Shown: positions 37,975 through 49,567 of the stretch, piece after piece
Layout: every line of letters starts with the position of its first letter
Numbering within the stretch: the stretch's first letter is position 1
Assembly: GCA_000711775.1 (NCBI GenBank)
Contig: ARYC01002106.1
Span: 28,713 to 92,712, forward strand
Direction: 5' to 3'
Origin: Oxytricha trifallax
Lineage: Eukaryota > Ciliophora > Spirotrichea > Sporadotrichida > Oxytrichidae
DNA: 64,000 nucleotides
Made by a program: the position numbers and the translations under genes
Notes under the pieces: generated by a model
What the model was told of the DNA's origin: nothing
Database searches by the model: none
The model's input: only the letters and a program-made list of their open reading frames with translations

Positions 37975-38361
37975 CATAACTGCGATTATTCATGATATCT
38001 GGAAAGCATTAGTAGTTATAGTAGAACTTTCTACAGTTTAAGTAATGGATGGCTGCTAGAAGTTGTGATTATAGCTATGTAGAAGAGCCGTATGCTTAGG
38101 TAAGAGTCTTCAAGTCTTGCTCATCAACCAACTGCTGCAGGAGCATCAATTTTAATGTAAGAATGACGTTCACGAACCAGTGCGCAGCCTTATACCTTTC
38201 TTTCTTGGTTCATTCTCCAATTTATACTTGGCCGCAATCTTGTTGTGAAATAGTTTCACTTGATTGAGGTCATTGATCTTGCAGGGTGGACCTTTACCAA
38301 TTCCTTAGTTTCCTATCATCTGTTAGGAGAACTGAGCCCTGACATTTTTTTTCGATTCCAT
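37975..38361 (-). CDS. Unknown protein with intact start, one frame change
   Basis: ATG 38361 opens MESKKNVRAQFSQQMIGNQG, then IGKGPPCKINDLNQVKLFHN, then KIAAKYKLENEPRKKG (two TAA read as Gln). Near 38193 the coding sense moves to another frame: KAAHWFVNVILTLKLMLLQQ, LVDEQDLKTLTQAYGSSTQL, LLAAIHYLNCRKFYYNYQ. GC is higher than in the flanks. The start context and N-terminus look like a real gene beginning immediately downstream of AT-rich DNA at 38362. The frame change may be a short eliminated sequence, an indel or an assembly error. I do not recognise a domain. Confidence 0.45.
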
Positions 38362-38639
38362 TTCTAAATATAATTAATAATATTATAATACTATTTTATA
38401 TTAATTGATTTTAATTAAGGTAGTTATTAATTTAATACTTAAATTGAATTGTATTATTAAATAATTAAATATTTAAAACTAACTTTGAATGTCTAGACAT
38501 TTTAGCAATCTATTATTGGACTCAATTTTACATTAAGTACATGAAATTAGGCTTAATAAATAGCCCTTAAAAAAGTAGGAGGATACTTCATGCATGTGAC
38601 AGTGGATCTTTTTTCAGGCAAAGTTATTACTTTTTTTTT

Positions 38640-40330
38640 TATATTTTCAAATTAGTTAATTAATAAATATCAAAATTAGATTAATTAGACTTTGTTCTGA
38701 TTTGTAAAGGACTTACCATCTACATACATCCTTCAGACGCATGTGCTTGAAAAAGCTGGTGAGCTACCGCATGTTGAAAAGCGAGAGTTAGTATGCCTGA
38801 GCCTGTGCGCAGCGCCACATCTGCTCTGATTTCTTAATTCTTGATAAATATCGCTGCAAATTTAATGAGAAATACTAAAATATCCGAGGCCGATGAGCAG
38901 TTATATCATAGTATTCGGGCTAGGAGATTAGTCAATTTCAAAGTGATTAGTTATTAGCTGGGTGTAGGACTCTCGGATTTCACTATTTGTAATAGTTTTG
39001 TTCTTATTTATTCTAACTTTAGTTTTATCAATCGTCTTAGTGTTTGTGATATCATCGTACATTATTAAAGCGAAAATGAAATATTCGGGATGGGAATTCT
39101 CTGTTCTCATTTATTGGGAGATTCCTCTGGTCTACAGTGGATTTGTATAGGTTTATTCCTCAGAGTTAGAAAGCTTTTCTCTGCCTAAGCACCATCCTGT
39201 GAGATAGCTTGGAGAAGATGTTAGTTTGAAGCGTGTCATTAAAAAGTGTTAGCATTTGGCGAGACATTTCATCTACAAAGGATCGCAGCTTGGTGATAGC
39301 TGTTGAGATTTAACCGTTAACCTCAGGTTTGATTAGACAATACCTCGAATGCTTCTTGTATCACGTTTTCTGGAATAACCGAGTCCTCAGTAATCTGTGC
39401 TGGCTGCATTACTGAGTATCATTATCTTTCTTTAAAAAGACTCCCTTGAATATATAAAAGCGTCCATTCCAAGCATAATCAAGTTTACTTGCTCCCTTTG
39501 TAAATCCTATTCACTTCTCTCCGCGGCATTCATTGAGAAGTGATAGCGTCGTTTGGTAGTAGTTTTGGAGGTGCTTCTGATCTTTGGTCGCCCTAACCTA
39601 CATTTCTTGGAGTTGGGTGTCAGTTAATCTTTATGTTGTTTGTTAATGCAACCAGACGTTGCCAAACGGTTTATTGTGAATTAGTTCTATTTTTATTACT
39701 TATCTATTTCTTTTGTCAATTTGATTTAGTAGATTGTTTTGTTTATTGCTTAAGTCCGGAGATAAATCGCCAGTGATGAGTACCCTAGCGAAGAATCTGC
39801 AGATTATGTGCTTAGGCCTGCTGAGGGCGTCTTCTTCATTCACTCTTCATGTTGTAGTCTCATGTTATCATCAATTGTGTCGTCTTCAATATGTTTTGAA
39901 GTAATTGACGTTTCGTATTTAATAGTGCCCTACCTCTTGCTTGAGGCGCGTCACGATCTAATTACCATGGCATCGTTTGTCAGACAGTTGCATCCTTCGT
40001 TTCCTATGTCTCTTAGTCTTACCAGTGGGTCGCGTCATTCGCAAAGGTTAGTTTGCAAACTGTAGTGTGTAGTTTAACTACTGACTCCACCGTGTTTTTG
40101 TAATAAGCAATAACATCGTCGCCAAAGATGGTCGCAATCAAGTTGTATATCTCTTTCGCTGATCGTCTTCCAACGATTATGTTGTCAATTAAAACACTTA
40201 ACCTGATCTCAAAAATTGCTTGCTCCGGAATATAAGGAGGAGTGCAAGGTAGCACGAGGTGGGGCGCCAACACTGACTAGTCAAGCTCGACTAACGATGG
40301 CGTGAGGAAGTTATATATTGTTTTATATAT
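38640..40330 (-). CDS. GC-richer coding region, several frames, unknown product
   Basis: Minus-strand segments in order: LVLPCTPPYIPEQAIFEIRL and SVLIDNIIVGRRSAKEIYNL from about 40300; GDLSPDLSNKQNNLLNQIDK and RLTDTQLQEMQVRATKDQKH from about 39760; SEQDLQREQVNLIMLGMDAF near 39500; QPAQITEDSVIPENVIQEAF near 39400; AITKLRSFVDEMSRQMLTLF near 39290; MRTENSHPEYFIFALIMYDD from 39110; and RADVALRTGSGILTLAFQHA near 38790. TAA/TAG serve as Gln throughout, and TGA stops separate the parts. It is either one gene broken by small eliminated sequences or frameshifts, or a decayed mobile-element protein. The C-terminal Gln/Leu-rich parts suggest coiled coil. Confidence 0.45.
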
Positions 40331-40742
40331 ATATATTGTTCTATGTTTAATTTACTAATAGCAACCAAAAGTAAATATTAATAAAAATATAGTATTTATT
40401 TAGATTCAAATTCATAATTAATTCAAATTTTACACTTAGAGTTTTATTAAATATTATATAACATGAGTTTCTGATTGATAATTGTGGGTTTATTTGAATT
40501 AGAGGAAGAATCATAATATTCAATGAATAAAATGTCAAGTATGCAAATCAGAATTTAAATCATTCAATGTTAATGAGGGAGATGTGTTACAATCAACTAA
40601 CTGCAAAAATGTCTGAATCTTTAAATTTAAATAAGAACTTTTATTAAAATGTTAAAAATTTAATTAATAAAAGAGTAAATTGAATTCAAATAGGAGTTTT
40701 TGAAAAGTTAAATTCAAATTTAAATAAATAATTATTATTAAT

Positions 40743-40830
40743 ATTTGGTTGATAGTCATTATTTTAACTAGGCTCTTATATATATATATATATATATAGG
40801 GGTTCTTCACAAATCAACAAGCAACCAAAT
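40743..40830. mobile_element. 88-bp hairpin MITE with central TA run, left copy
   Basis: The ends are ATTTGGTTGATAG and a reverse-complement-like AACAAGCAACCAAAT, around (TA) repeats at about 40778-40799. An 88-bp relative lies at 50637-50724 in mirrored orientation. The two mark the outer ends of the inverted gene modules. Confidence 0.7.
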
Positions 40831-40869
40831 TAAATGAGTGAGTATTTAAGACTTTTAATATTATTAATC

Positions 40870-41492
40870 AGACTTTTAAATTATTCATAACAGCTATAAA
40901 TGGCGACCACCCTTAGACACTAATCTAATCCAGGATGACAAGGAATGCATGACCTGTACTAATGCCTTCGAGTAGTGACAACACTGTGGCAGTACTACCA
41001 GCGGGGAGCCCGCCGGGCTTGAAAGAAGGGGATGAGGAGAGTGGAGACATAGACGTATTTGCCATTTACTGTAACACCATTACAACCATCAACATCACAT
41101 GGCTGCCATAAAACCCCAGTGGCTTTGTATGATCCACCAATCTTGTGACCGTCTCTTGCAATACCGGCAATACTTGTGACTCTGTGGGCAGTTGGGAGGA
41201 TGGTGTTAGCGTATGTCAAGTAGTCCTTGGTGCATTGGGGGTTAGAAGAGCATGATGTGGCAACTCCATTTGCGCTGAGACTGTTGGTATAAGCGCAGGG
41301 ACTGAATGAGTAGTAGTGATAGAAAGTCTAATATTCGCTGCTTCCTAAACATTGATCAACTTCGACTCTCTTGGTATCTGAGCCTGCTCCCATTGGTGCG
41401 AAGATGTCGTAAAAGTGCTCCGAAGTGCCAGAGTGGATGAGAACCCCATTGGTTGAGACGCCAACGAGCGCAGCGCGCAGTGTATACTACAT
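40870..41492 (-). CDS. YHYH-domain protein, left copy, one frameshift near the 3' end
   Basis: ATG 41492 starts M-Q(TAG)-YTLRAALVGVSTNGV. The YHYH-family features follow in order: FYHYYSFSPCAY (about residues 63-74, the family's Tyr-His-Tyr-His-like box before a Cys), GIARDGHKIGG (the usual Gly-X-Ala-X-Asp-Gly-X-X-Ile), CDVDGCNGVTVNGKYVYVST (the Cys-Asn-Gly box and Y-x-Y strand), and a final aromatic/Pro segment. One in-frame TAG within SSEYQTFYH fits the Gln code. After IPFF the sense frame changes and continues as FKPGGLPAGSTATVLSLLEG to a TGA near 40870. YHYH proteins are usually secreted or cell-surface proteins of unknown biochemical role. A signal peptide is not clear here. The gene is divergent from the 41.66-kb gene. 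Confidence 0.75.
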
Positions 41493-41654
41493 TAAGATTC
41501 CTCCTCTCCCCTATTAGTAAGATCACTCCATCTTAATTGAACTCTTTAGCATAGTTGAGGAATCCGCATTAGCGTCCAGCACAGCAAGATAGAGGAAAAG
41601 GCTCTGGGCAGAGAGGAAAAGGCTAGTAAGCTTGGGAGATTCGCACGTTTAAGA

Positions 41655-42238
41655 TTAATTTGATCAGCATCATCGTTACTATTTCCAAGGAATGTGCCCC
41701 AAAGCGCTCGCTTAATGCCATTGGGTGGTCTGGAAAAGGAAGATTCTTAGATATCTCGGCCCCTGGAGTAGATGTCTTGGTCGGAGACTCCACCCCCGCA
41801 GAAGAGAATGTGGTGAATCGCGTGGTGCCCCTGGCCGCCCCCCAGTCGAAAGTTCGCCCCTTACTGCGTTAGCAATACTGATATTCTTGAATTCAAAAAA
41901 GATAATGTAAAGACCAGGTGACCTGACTAAGCAATGTGATGAGTGTACTCAAGACTAGACTTCAAGCCACTCCCAGCGATGGTTCCTTAAGAAGCTATCG
42001 ATGACAACGACAGAATGGTACTTTAAGCTATACTGCAAGAGACGCAGAGATGAACAGAGCAAGGAGAATGCCTAGTGCAAGACATGGTACAGATCACTCT
42101 TCCCAGCCAGCGCTAAATAGGACACTGATAGAAACCCTTGTCATGGAACTCACAAGCAGAATGTTTACAACCCATACAGCACCTACTATTCAAGACGCAA
42201 ACAACGTGCACTTCAGACATCACATGAATGAACGAGCA
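41655..42238 (+). pseudogene. Left copy of the unknown intron-containing gene, disrupted
   Basis: Read in the frame of its 49-kb paralogue, it gives SASSLLFPRNVPQSARLMPL, then IAWCPWPPPSRKFAPYCVSN, TDILEFKKDNVKTR, the 36-bp intron, and FKPLPAMVPQEAIDDND. The paralogue has SASSLPLPRSVPLSARSMSW, SVGNTEILEFKKDNVKTR and LKPLPAMVPQEALDDND at the same places. Breaks here are a TGA near 41815 and a +1 shift near 42014. After the shift the sense continues as RRDEQSKENAQCKTWYRSLF and ends at a TGA near 42236. The ATG of the paralogue is not conserved. Differences that preserve amino acids show it was once under protein-level selection. Confidence 0.65.
41918..41953 (+). other. Predicted 36-bp spliceosomal intron (left copy)
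   Basis: The segment starts GTGACC, contains CTGACTAAG (branch-site-like) and ends CTCAAG. It holds TGA stops in frame. Its removal joins AAG ACC AG to A CTA GAC and keeps the frame. The same segment occurs in the 49-kb copy. Confidence 0.65.
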
Positions 42239-42319
42239 GAGGGAATATTAATATTGCAAACAGTATTACTTGTGATTATGCTGCATTTGCCACTAACTAC
42301 ATTCACGGCTTAAGCTTGC

Positions 42320-45300
42320 AATTGATAATGACTTACTAATCACTTTGAAGACCTAAATCTCATAAGAGTGAGTGCTATTGTTTCGAAATACACAGATGAG
42401 TAATTTAATAATGTTTTTGTTTCTAATATCCTTGAATTTTAACATATTTTGCCTTCTTCCAAATTTCAACATACTTTTATATAAAAATGATATTTGAATC
42501 AAATGTATATAAACTTAGTAAGTTATTTATCTATAATTCAGATGCTAATAATTTTTGTTAATATCTTGAGTTATTTGATCAAAATTTATCCTTTTCTACA
42601 AATAGTGCTCAATATTTATAAATGCAGGCATACTAATTATAAATAGCTTAAAGATCAACTTTTGTTTGTTTAAATACATATTTATCATTAACCAACCTTT
42701 AATTTATATGAAATTATTTATAGAAAAATATTTTATAAGATTGTAGTAATATTTAAAACCTTTGAATGCTAGTAATTGATTTAAAAAAAATAATTAGAAG
42801 AATAGGAAGATGAAAGAAACATAACTATACATCGATCCCTATGAAGGTGGACGTACTATCTAGTTTAATTCAAAAGTCAGTATCATTAAATACTTTTACT
42901 AGATGACGGAGCTGCTAAATGCAAATAAATAGTCTTTATATTAGTATAAACTGCAGATAATTACAGACCTGTTCATAGTATTTTTATTAAAATTATAAAT
43001 CATATCAAAAACTATTGTTATTTATTTAAGTTGAATTTTGCTTAATTAGAAAGGAAAAAATTAATGTCAATTTGAATTCTTCTGTTGTTTTTTAATTCTT
43101 ATTAGCCATATTTATTCAAACAGCAATTAATATTTATTTATATTTTTATATATTTCTAGAGATCCAGACGAAAGCAAAATAAATGTACTTCAATTACAGT
43201 GCAAGTTTTTCAAATAAAAAGATACAAAAATCACACAGTTTTAAGCTAAATGCAACTTGAGTGGTTTTTACACCGAGAGACTAACAGTATCATGGTGGTT
43301 CCTTATAAATCTTTTAATAAAATGGAGGCACTATGCGTTAAGTAACACACTTTGCATGGTGGTTACTTTTATAAACTAAGCTTGTGTTTAATTAGAGTGC
43401 ATTCATGTATGCATATTAATGGATAATTTAATTAAAAAAAATATATTTTTAATTTCTCACTCTCTATAAAACTAGCTAATAAGTTAATGAAAATAGAGAG
43501 TCTTATTGTGCCTATATTAACAGTATAAATGGCCCTACTGAGCATAAAACATGCCAAAACTAATCATCAAAACCATGCTTATATAATTTGCTTGCATTAC
43601 TCTAGCAGAATAATTAGTTGAAGCTTTTCATGTTTTCAATCAAAATAACTTCATAATTGAATTATAAATATAAATGAATGCACTTGATATTATATAATTT
43701 CTGCTAATATATTGCTTAACTTTTAATTTTTCTTATTAATGTCTTGATTTCTAATGACATTCATTTATAATATGATTGATTAAGTAATAAAGGAGAAAAA
43801 CAGCCGTAAATAAACTATGTCAACGATAATTATCCAAGATTCAAGGAGATTGAGGTGCTCGGTGCCTTGACTCCTACAATTTCTTTACCCGTATCTTTTA
43901 TACATATTTTGGTAAATTACTTCAAATAATTATATAATTTTTTATAATACTATTGCTAAAATTAATAATCAAGATTCTTCTATATAGATGAATATAAAAA
44001 TGTAAATAATTCACTTTTATATGTATTTATAATTTAATGTTACTAAAAATAATATAAAAGGACATTTTTTATAAATTAAGGAAGTTGTAAGATAACAAAT
44101 TCAAGAATAAATAAATATAATTTAAGCAATTTAATTATTTTGAATAAGAAATTAATTTACTTTTTAAGATGATAAACATACAATTGAAAAGCTGTTGTGA
44201 TAAATAAAATCACAAGCTTTAATATAGGCTTGATTAATAATTATAACAATCAACTCTTTAAATATAAATAATAAATGCTATTTAATAAAAACAGTGATGA
44301 TTCATTTCTTCATGCCAATGTAATAAAAAATCCAGCAACTTGTGTCCAAATTACCAATGAATACATCGTATTCGAATTGTAATGAATCACTTAAGCAAGG
44401 CACAATCAGAGTATGAAGAATTAACTGGTATAAAAGTGTATGACATCATAAATTCCACTATTGTAAGTTTGAAAATTCCAGAAATGTTATAGAACAATCA
44501 TAATTTACTCTGACTCAACATTAGTGTACCCTCCTCAGTAAGCATCTACAATAATTGTAATTTTATAATAAATGGAAGGCTAGGCTGAGCATAAATCAAG
44601 TTATAATTGTTACAATAATAATGTGAAAGAATTTTTAATGCTACTTTAAATGGATAATTATACTACTTTTTAAAATTTAAGATAGTGCAGGAGAAATTTA
44701 AATAAAAGCCCTTGAATTCAAGTGCTGTCAAAGCATATTTGAAATTCTTACTCTCTTATCATCTTGAGCCTATATCCGTTAGGGAGAATAAGTATTGATA
44801 AAGATCAGAACTGGCAGATTGATTATAAAAGACTGAATTTGTTAGTCAGTGAGTGATGCCTAAGGAATTTCTATGCATATATAATTAAGGGAATGTTTTA
44901 TTAAGCCAAATGGAAATCTTCAAGACACTTAAAGTTCATATAATAAGAAACTACCGGAGATACAATAGAATGAAAAAATACACTAATAAATAGCAATTTG
45001 TTTTTTACCAAATTCTTTTTCTCATATTCAAATATAATGTGAAGAGATATCTTAGAAAATGTTATAATGTTGTTAGTAAAACTAAGATGCTATCATATCC
45101 CAGCATCTGGTATACATAACTTTCTTGTAAGCTCCATTTCCCTGAAATTGTGGATAGATTTAATTATCCTCAATTCAGCCTCAGAAGGACAATTTCCTGT
45201 ATCCTTTGTTAGTAATACTGAAATTGTTATAGTACAAAAAATTTAAGTAAATACTACTCTACTCAATATGATAAATCCTTTAGGAACGAATAAAACTGCT

Positions 45301-46370
45301 TGCAATTTAAAGTGATGGATTTACTAAGAGTTGTAGATAAAATAAAGCCAGAGATTAACATCCTGACTTTTTTAAATTATAGAAGGTATAAAAGTATTAC
45401 TTAAGCATATAAAAAGCTAGCATATGTCACTCGAATGAACTCTTATTGTTCTAATTATTTAGTATAATCTAATCTTAAATGTTCAAGAGGATCAGAAATA
45501 TGTTACTCTATTTTATTTAATGCAAAAACTTTGCTTTCTAGTACTCTTGAAGATTATTAGCAGAAGTTTAAATGAATAATGTGATACTGGTGTATGCGTA
45601 AATTCAATGATTATCATTAAAGAAATCGATACTCAGAGAGAATATTGGTAAAATCAACAATCAACTCGATAGATTTTAGCATTAATATTATCATTTATAA
45701 GTTAAACTTAAATTTTTGAAGTAGATATTATGTTATAGTAAGTAAATTATTTAAATAACTGATTGATTGATTGTAAATTATATATATAATAATTATTTAT
45801 TTCATAATTATTTATAGATTTTATATTAAAATATTAATATCCTTATAATCTTTGCTATTAAAAATTACTAACTAGCCATTCATCTCTCATTGAAAATAAT
45901 ACCTTCATCATTACTACATTGTCTCCATTTCTTACGCAATATTATTAATAATTTTAAATCATTTCATCATTATAATTAGGATATTTATTTATTTGTATAA
46001 TAAATGTTCAGGAACTTTAGTAACTCAACAAACTATCCCTTTACAAGATATTTATATGACAACTATAGCTTAACTCTTTGTCAAAAAGCAAAATTTATCT
46101 TTGAAATACTCTGATAGATGAAGTCTTCACCGAATAAGAGCAAGTTGACAAGACAAAAAGAGTCTTAGAAAACGCTTCTCAAAAATTATCACCACTATTT
46201 ATGAAGCTTATTTCAACAATTCTTAATTAATTTGGCAAATTTAAATCTAAAGTGTTGAATAAAACTTAATCTAGATTGATATCAATTCTTTTAATTAGGA
46301 TATAATGGTGAATGAAGATGTTTAAATGAGAGAGTTTCACAAGAGGAATTAGATTTTATGTAAAAAACAG
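42320..46370. other. AT-rich DNA inside the inverted module pair, no supported gene
   Basis: AT-rich sequence without a defended gene. About 44.3-45.7 kb is A-rich on the plus strand with short protein-like patches and may be a decayed LINE. I found no tail block or RT motif. Confidence 0.4.
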
Positions 46371-46373
46371 TTA

Positions 46374-47900
46374 AATATAATAATAATATGATAACATTGG
46401 AGTCTTTGGGGACCCCAGATCTAAAATATATGTTAATAATAAGGGAAAAGTTCTTTCTAATTAGTCAGTGTAAACAGCTAAGGGATGTGACTTCAAGTTT
46501 TCTACGTCTGTTGCTTTGTTCTTTACTCTGTTTGTCTTCTTCTGAGTTAATTTCTTTTGATTTTACTTGATTTACTTCCCATGTTAATCTCTCATTATAC
46601 ATCTTAAAAAGTATTGGCATAGAGGTGTGTTTTCAAAATTTTCCTTGATCTGTTGTTATATCTCAATTTATCTTTGATAAATCTTTATTATTACTCTCTT
46701 CTAATCCTAGAAAAATGATAATATGTTAAATATATATTCTTTTGTGATAGTATTTTTTTTACGGTTCAGGTCCTTAGTAGTTGTAGTTGATGAGAATTTT
46801 ATTTGCCAAGCTGGCTATTCTCTCATCCCGCATTGAAACTTGTTCGTAGTCATTAGATATTATTCTATATTAGAACTTACTGGGACATAGTCTGATAATC
46901 ATTGGTATATATTTGGAATATAGTTTCTGGTAGGAAACTGATCATAATTTATAGAAGTACCAATGTGTGACGTATAAGCCGTCATAGGGCCCAATATTTA
47001 AAAAGATGCCTGATAACTATTTGTAGTATATGATTCACTGTAGCTTGGATTTTTGGGTCTTCTCCCTTTTCTTCCCTGATGTCTAAGTCTCAGTCATTTA
47101 TAGACTGTTTTTTGATTATTTCTTCTTGTTAAAAGTCTTTTTTAGTTTTAGTTAGCATTTGGTAAGATTTCACTATTAAATAGGGGTTGGAGTTTTGTTG
47201 ACTTTTTTCTGGGTGATGTCTTAAATTAACTATGGAGTTTGCATTTTACTTGAGTTGTAAGAACTTCTTTAGTATGGTTGTTTTTTCTTTTCCTTAGCTT
47301 TTTGTTTAGCTCCATAGGCGTTCTTCTCTCTAAGTCTCTAATACTCTAACATCTCTAGCTATAGTTAGTGAATATGCTCTTAGATTTAATGTTGCTTTGT
47401 GAGAAGTAATTGAGATATATTCCAAATCTTTAGTTGGATCATCCTCTCCAAATTAAAGACAGTCATCATCATCAATCCAGTCTCCTGCATCTGAATCAGT
47501 TTCAGAGGCGCTTCCCATTCTTGATTTTCCAGCTATTTAGTGGTAGTAGGGGTAAATATCTTGTTTTAGTCATGCATAAATTTCGTGGGGTCGTTCGTCA
47601 TCCCCTTCTTCCTAGAAGTAGTTATAAACATAGGAGACTTCTTTTTTTAGTCATTCTCTTGCTATTTAATATTTCTGGCTCGTCCTGTTATGAAGTTAGA
47701 TTTGCTTTAATGACGCTGTCACTCAGTGAATTTATCTCTCTATTAAATAATAGATACTAATTGTATGCAATCTCAAAGCTTCCGTCAGGGACCTAGAAAT
47801 AACTCTGTTCGAGCATTTATATTAAATCGTCCTTTTGAGTATATTCACACATCTCACAAGTTGACTTCTAATTTAATAAAAGTTAAATATAATAGACTAC
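46374..47900 (-). mobile_element. LINE fragment, ORF1-like region plus 3' tail, minus strand
   Basis: The 3' end (46374-46460) is the reverse complement of the shared tail: AATAATAAT, then AACATTGGAGTCTTTGGGGA, then AAGGGAAAAG. An intact 142-codon ORF lies upstream (47518-47090). The T-rich plus strand continues to about 47.9 kb. The element lies inside the inverted gene-module pair and is oriented toward the left module. Confidence 0.6.
47090..47518 (-). CDS. LINE ORF1-like protein with acidic N-terminus
   Basis: ATG 47518 to TGA 47092-47090, 142 codons, with several TAA/TAG Gln codons. It begins MGSASETDSDAGDWIDDDDC, then FGEDDPTKDLEYISITSHKA, and becomes Lys/Gln-rich later (SQGKEKTTILKKFLQLKQN). 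The acidic start resembles the ORF in the 3.4-kb element, which shares the 3' tail. Such charged proteins are typical of LINE ORF1 linkers. The function is inferred. Confidence 0.45.
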
Positions 47901-48560
47901 TAAAATAATGACAAATAGTAGAAGGATAGTAAACTGATGTTGATGCTTAAACAACTGAATATAATATATCAACCAAAATGTTAGAAATTTGAAGTCTAAA
48001 CAATAAATTTTTAGAGATAAAAATTAAAAAGCTTTGAAAACACAACAGCTATCTTTGTAGTTAGACTCGATAAAAGCGAGAGAAGTAAAAATCAAAATGA
48101 TGCATTAATATAAAATAGTGTATTATTATTATTATTATATAATACTGTACGGAAATTAATTCTGGGGCTTAAGCCATACAGATGGAGATAATCAGATATT
48201 CATACTTTGATTTTTGGCGATCCAGATTCATCTGTCCAGGAGGAAGTTGTCCCATTTACTGGACTTACTAGTTTCTCACCGAGCACCTTCACCGATTGCC
48301 TTGGGTGGGACTCTTGTGGTCTTTCACTAGTTCAAAAAAGTGTATAAATGATTTTTTCATTACTTAATTCTATAAAACAAATAAGCATAATAAGAAATAA
48401 ATCATCTATTAAAATCATAGATTTAAATTAAGAGAGAGTAATATTAATAGTTTATTATTTTATTATTAAATTAAAAAATAAATAAAAGTATGTTGAAATT
48501 AGCGAAAATGAAAATGAAATACAAATGCAACTTATTTATTAATTACGACCAACTACTAAA
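47900..48560. other. AT-rich DNA, nothing recognised
   Basis: Short patch of higher GC at 48170-48330, including CTCACCGAGCACCTTCACCG, but no frame or structure that I can interpret. Confidence 0.4.
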
Positions 48561-48562
48561 AT

Positions 48563-49567
48563 TAAATCACTACTCTATCAACTTCTCAATCTCGTTGGTA
48601 ATGGCTTCCACAGCATTCTCATGCTCATCCGAGTAGTTCTGCTCCATGACCTCCCGTGCCTTGGGCTCGATGACCTTTGAGTGCCAGCCTGCGAGTTTCC
48701 CAATCTCTGCGCTTGACGATTCCTGAATCAGTAGGGTGAGAAGACTGCGGGGCATGAGGGGGCACCTCTGGTAGGTCTTCTTGATGAAGGAGATCACTTC
48801 ATTCTCCGAGGATTCGATGACGTCCCTGAGCATTTCCTGGAGCTCCAGGGTCTTCGACTGGGGTGTGGCCTTCTTGTATCCTTTGGAGTCATTCTTCTTC
48901 CAGGACAGTTCAATATCCTTCTTGAAATGTAGGAGGTCGGCGCGCTGGCTTGTTATCACCTGCCAATGCCAAGCCAGGTGAGCCTCTTCCTCGTGCTCAA
49001 CAGGTGCTCCCGACTTCTTCATCAACTCCTTGAATCGTGGCAGTTCATCGTAGGAAGCGAAATGTAGGCGGTAGAAGATGCTCTATCAGTGTCGTATTTA
49101 GCGCTGAGTGGGAAGAGAAGCCTGCACCAAGTCTTGTTCTAGGCATTCTCCTTGCTCTTTTCATCTCTGTATCTTTTGTAGTAAGTTTGGAAGACTACCT
49201 TGTCGTTGTCATCGAGAGCCTCTTGAGGAACCATCGCTGGGAGTGGCTTCAGGTCTGGTCTTGAGTACACTCATCACATTGCCTAGTCAGGTCACCTGGT
49301 CTTGACATTATCTTTTTTGAACTCAAGAATTTCAGTATTGCCAACGGAGTAAGGGGCTGAAGCTCGACTGGGGGGCGGCCAGGGGCACCACGCGATTCGT
49401 CGTCTTCTGGAGCACGGGGGGTAAATGTCCGACCAAGATTTTCGTCCTGGTTCAAGAGATATCTAAGCATCTTCATTTTCCGGACCACCCCATGACATAG
49501 AGCGAGCGCTTAGGGGCACACTCCTTGGTAATGGTAACGATGATGCTGATTGTGACAATGTCTCCAT
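48563..49567 (-). CDS. Unknown intron-containing protein, right copy, near intact
   Basis: ATG 49567 opens METLSQSASSLPLPRSVPLS, continues through a basic/Pro-rich part (CSRRRRIAWCPWPPPSRASA) and SVGNTEILEFKKDNVKTR, then the intron 49295-49260, then LKPL PAMVPQEALDDND, KVVFQTYYKRYRDEKSKENA and KYDTDR. At ACTGATAGA (49082) the sense frame shifts by one base and continues SIFYRLHFASYDELPRFKEL, MKKSGAPVEHEEEAHLAWHW, QRADLLHFKKDIELSWKKND, and so on, to a TAG (Gln) and TGA near 48565. The last 150 residues are helical and charged, with many Lys, Glu and Leu. GC is about 50 percent, far above the surroundings. I do not recognise a domain. The shift falls exactly where homology to the other two copies ends, so the 3' part is a different segment joined here. 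Confidence 0.6.
49260..49295 (-). other. Predicted 36-bp spliceosomal intron (right copy)
   Basis: On the minus strand it starts GTGACCTGACTAGG and ends GTGTACTCAAG. It contains three in-frame TGA codons, and its removal leaves K-T-R-P-D-L-K-P-L in frame. Small introns of this kind are common in spirotrichs. An alternative is a tiny eliminated sequence: AAGACCAG repeats at both sides, but excision between those repeats would break the frame. Confidence 0.65.

Larger units (their letters stand above)
40831..42131 (+). repeat. Inverted repeat, left arm of the gene-module pair
   Basis: The parts 40831-40905 and 41217-42131 match the reverse complements of 50636-50560 and 49998-49082. The 915-bp inner match is about 90 percent by eye and stops sharply at TCAAGTAGTCC (41217) and at ACTGATAGA (42131). 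Between the two matching parts, left and right carry unrelated coding sequence. Confidence 0.85.

Noticed and set aside
41660-41872. Subtilisin-like reading (DISAPGVDVLVGD) in the left module
   Set aside because: The phrase looks like a peptidase S8 core, but the frame is not conserved in the 49-kb paralogue, whereas a different frame (ILEFKKDNVKTR, PLPAMVPQEA) is conserved at protein level in both.
47434-47760. 108-residue plus-strand frame
   Set aside because: It lies opposite the minus-strand LINE ORF (47518-47090), which has the better residue mix and an acidic start similar to another copy.
48781-48981. Plus-strand frame opposite the 3' part of the unknown gene
   Set aside because: It is the antisense shadow of a well-formed minus-strand coding sequence.
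49249-49488. 79-residue minus-strand frame with MVRKMKMLRYLL
   Set aside because: It overlaps the conserved frame in another phase, ends in the predicted intron region, and its left-module counterpart differs strongly.
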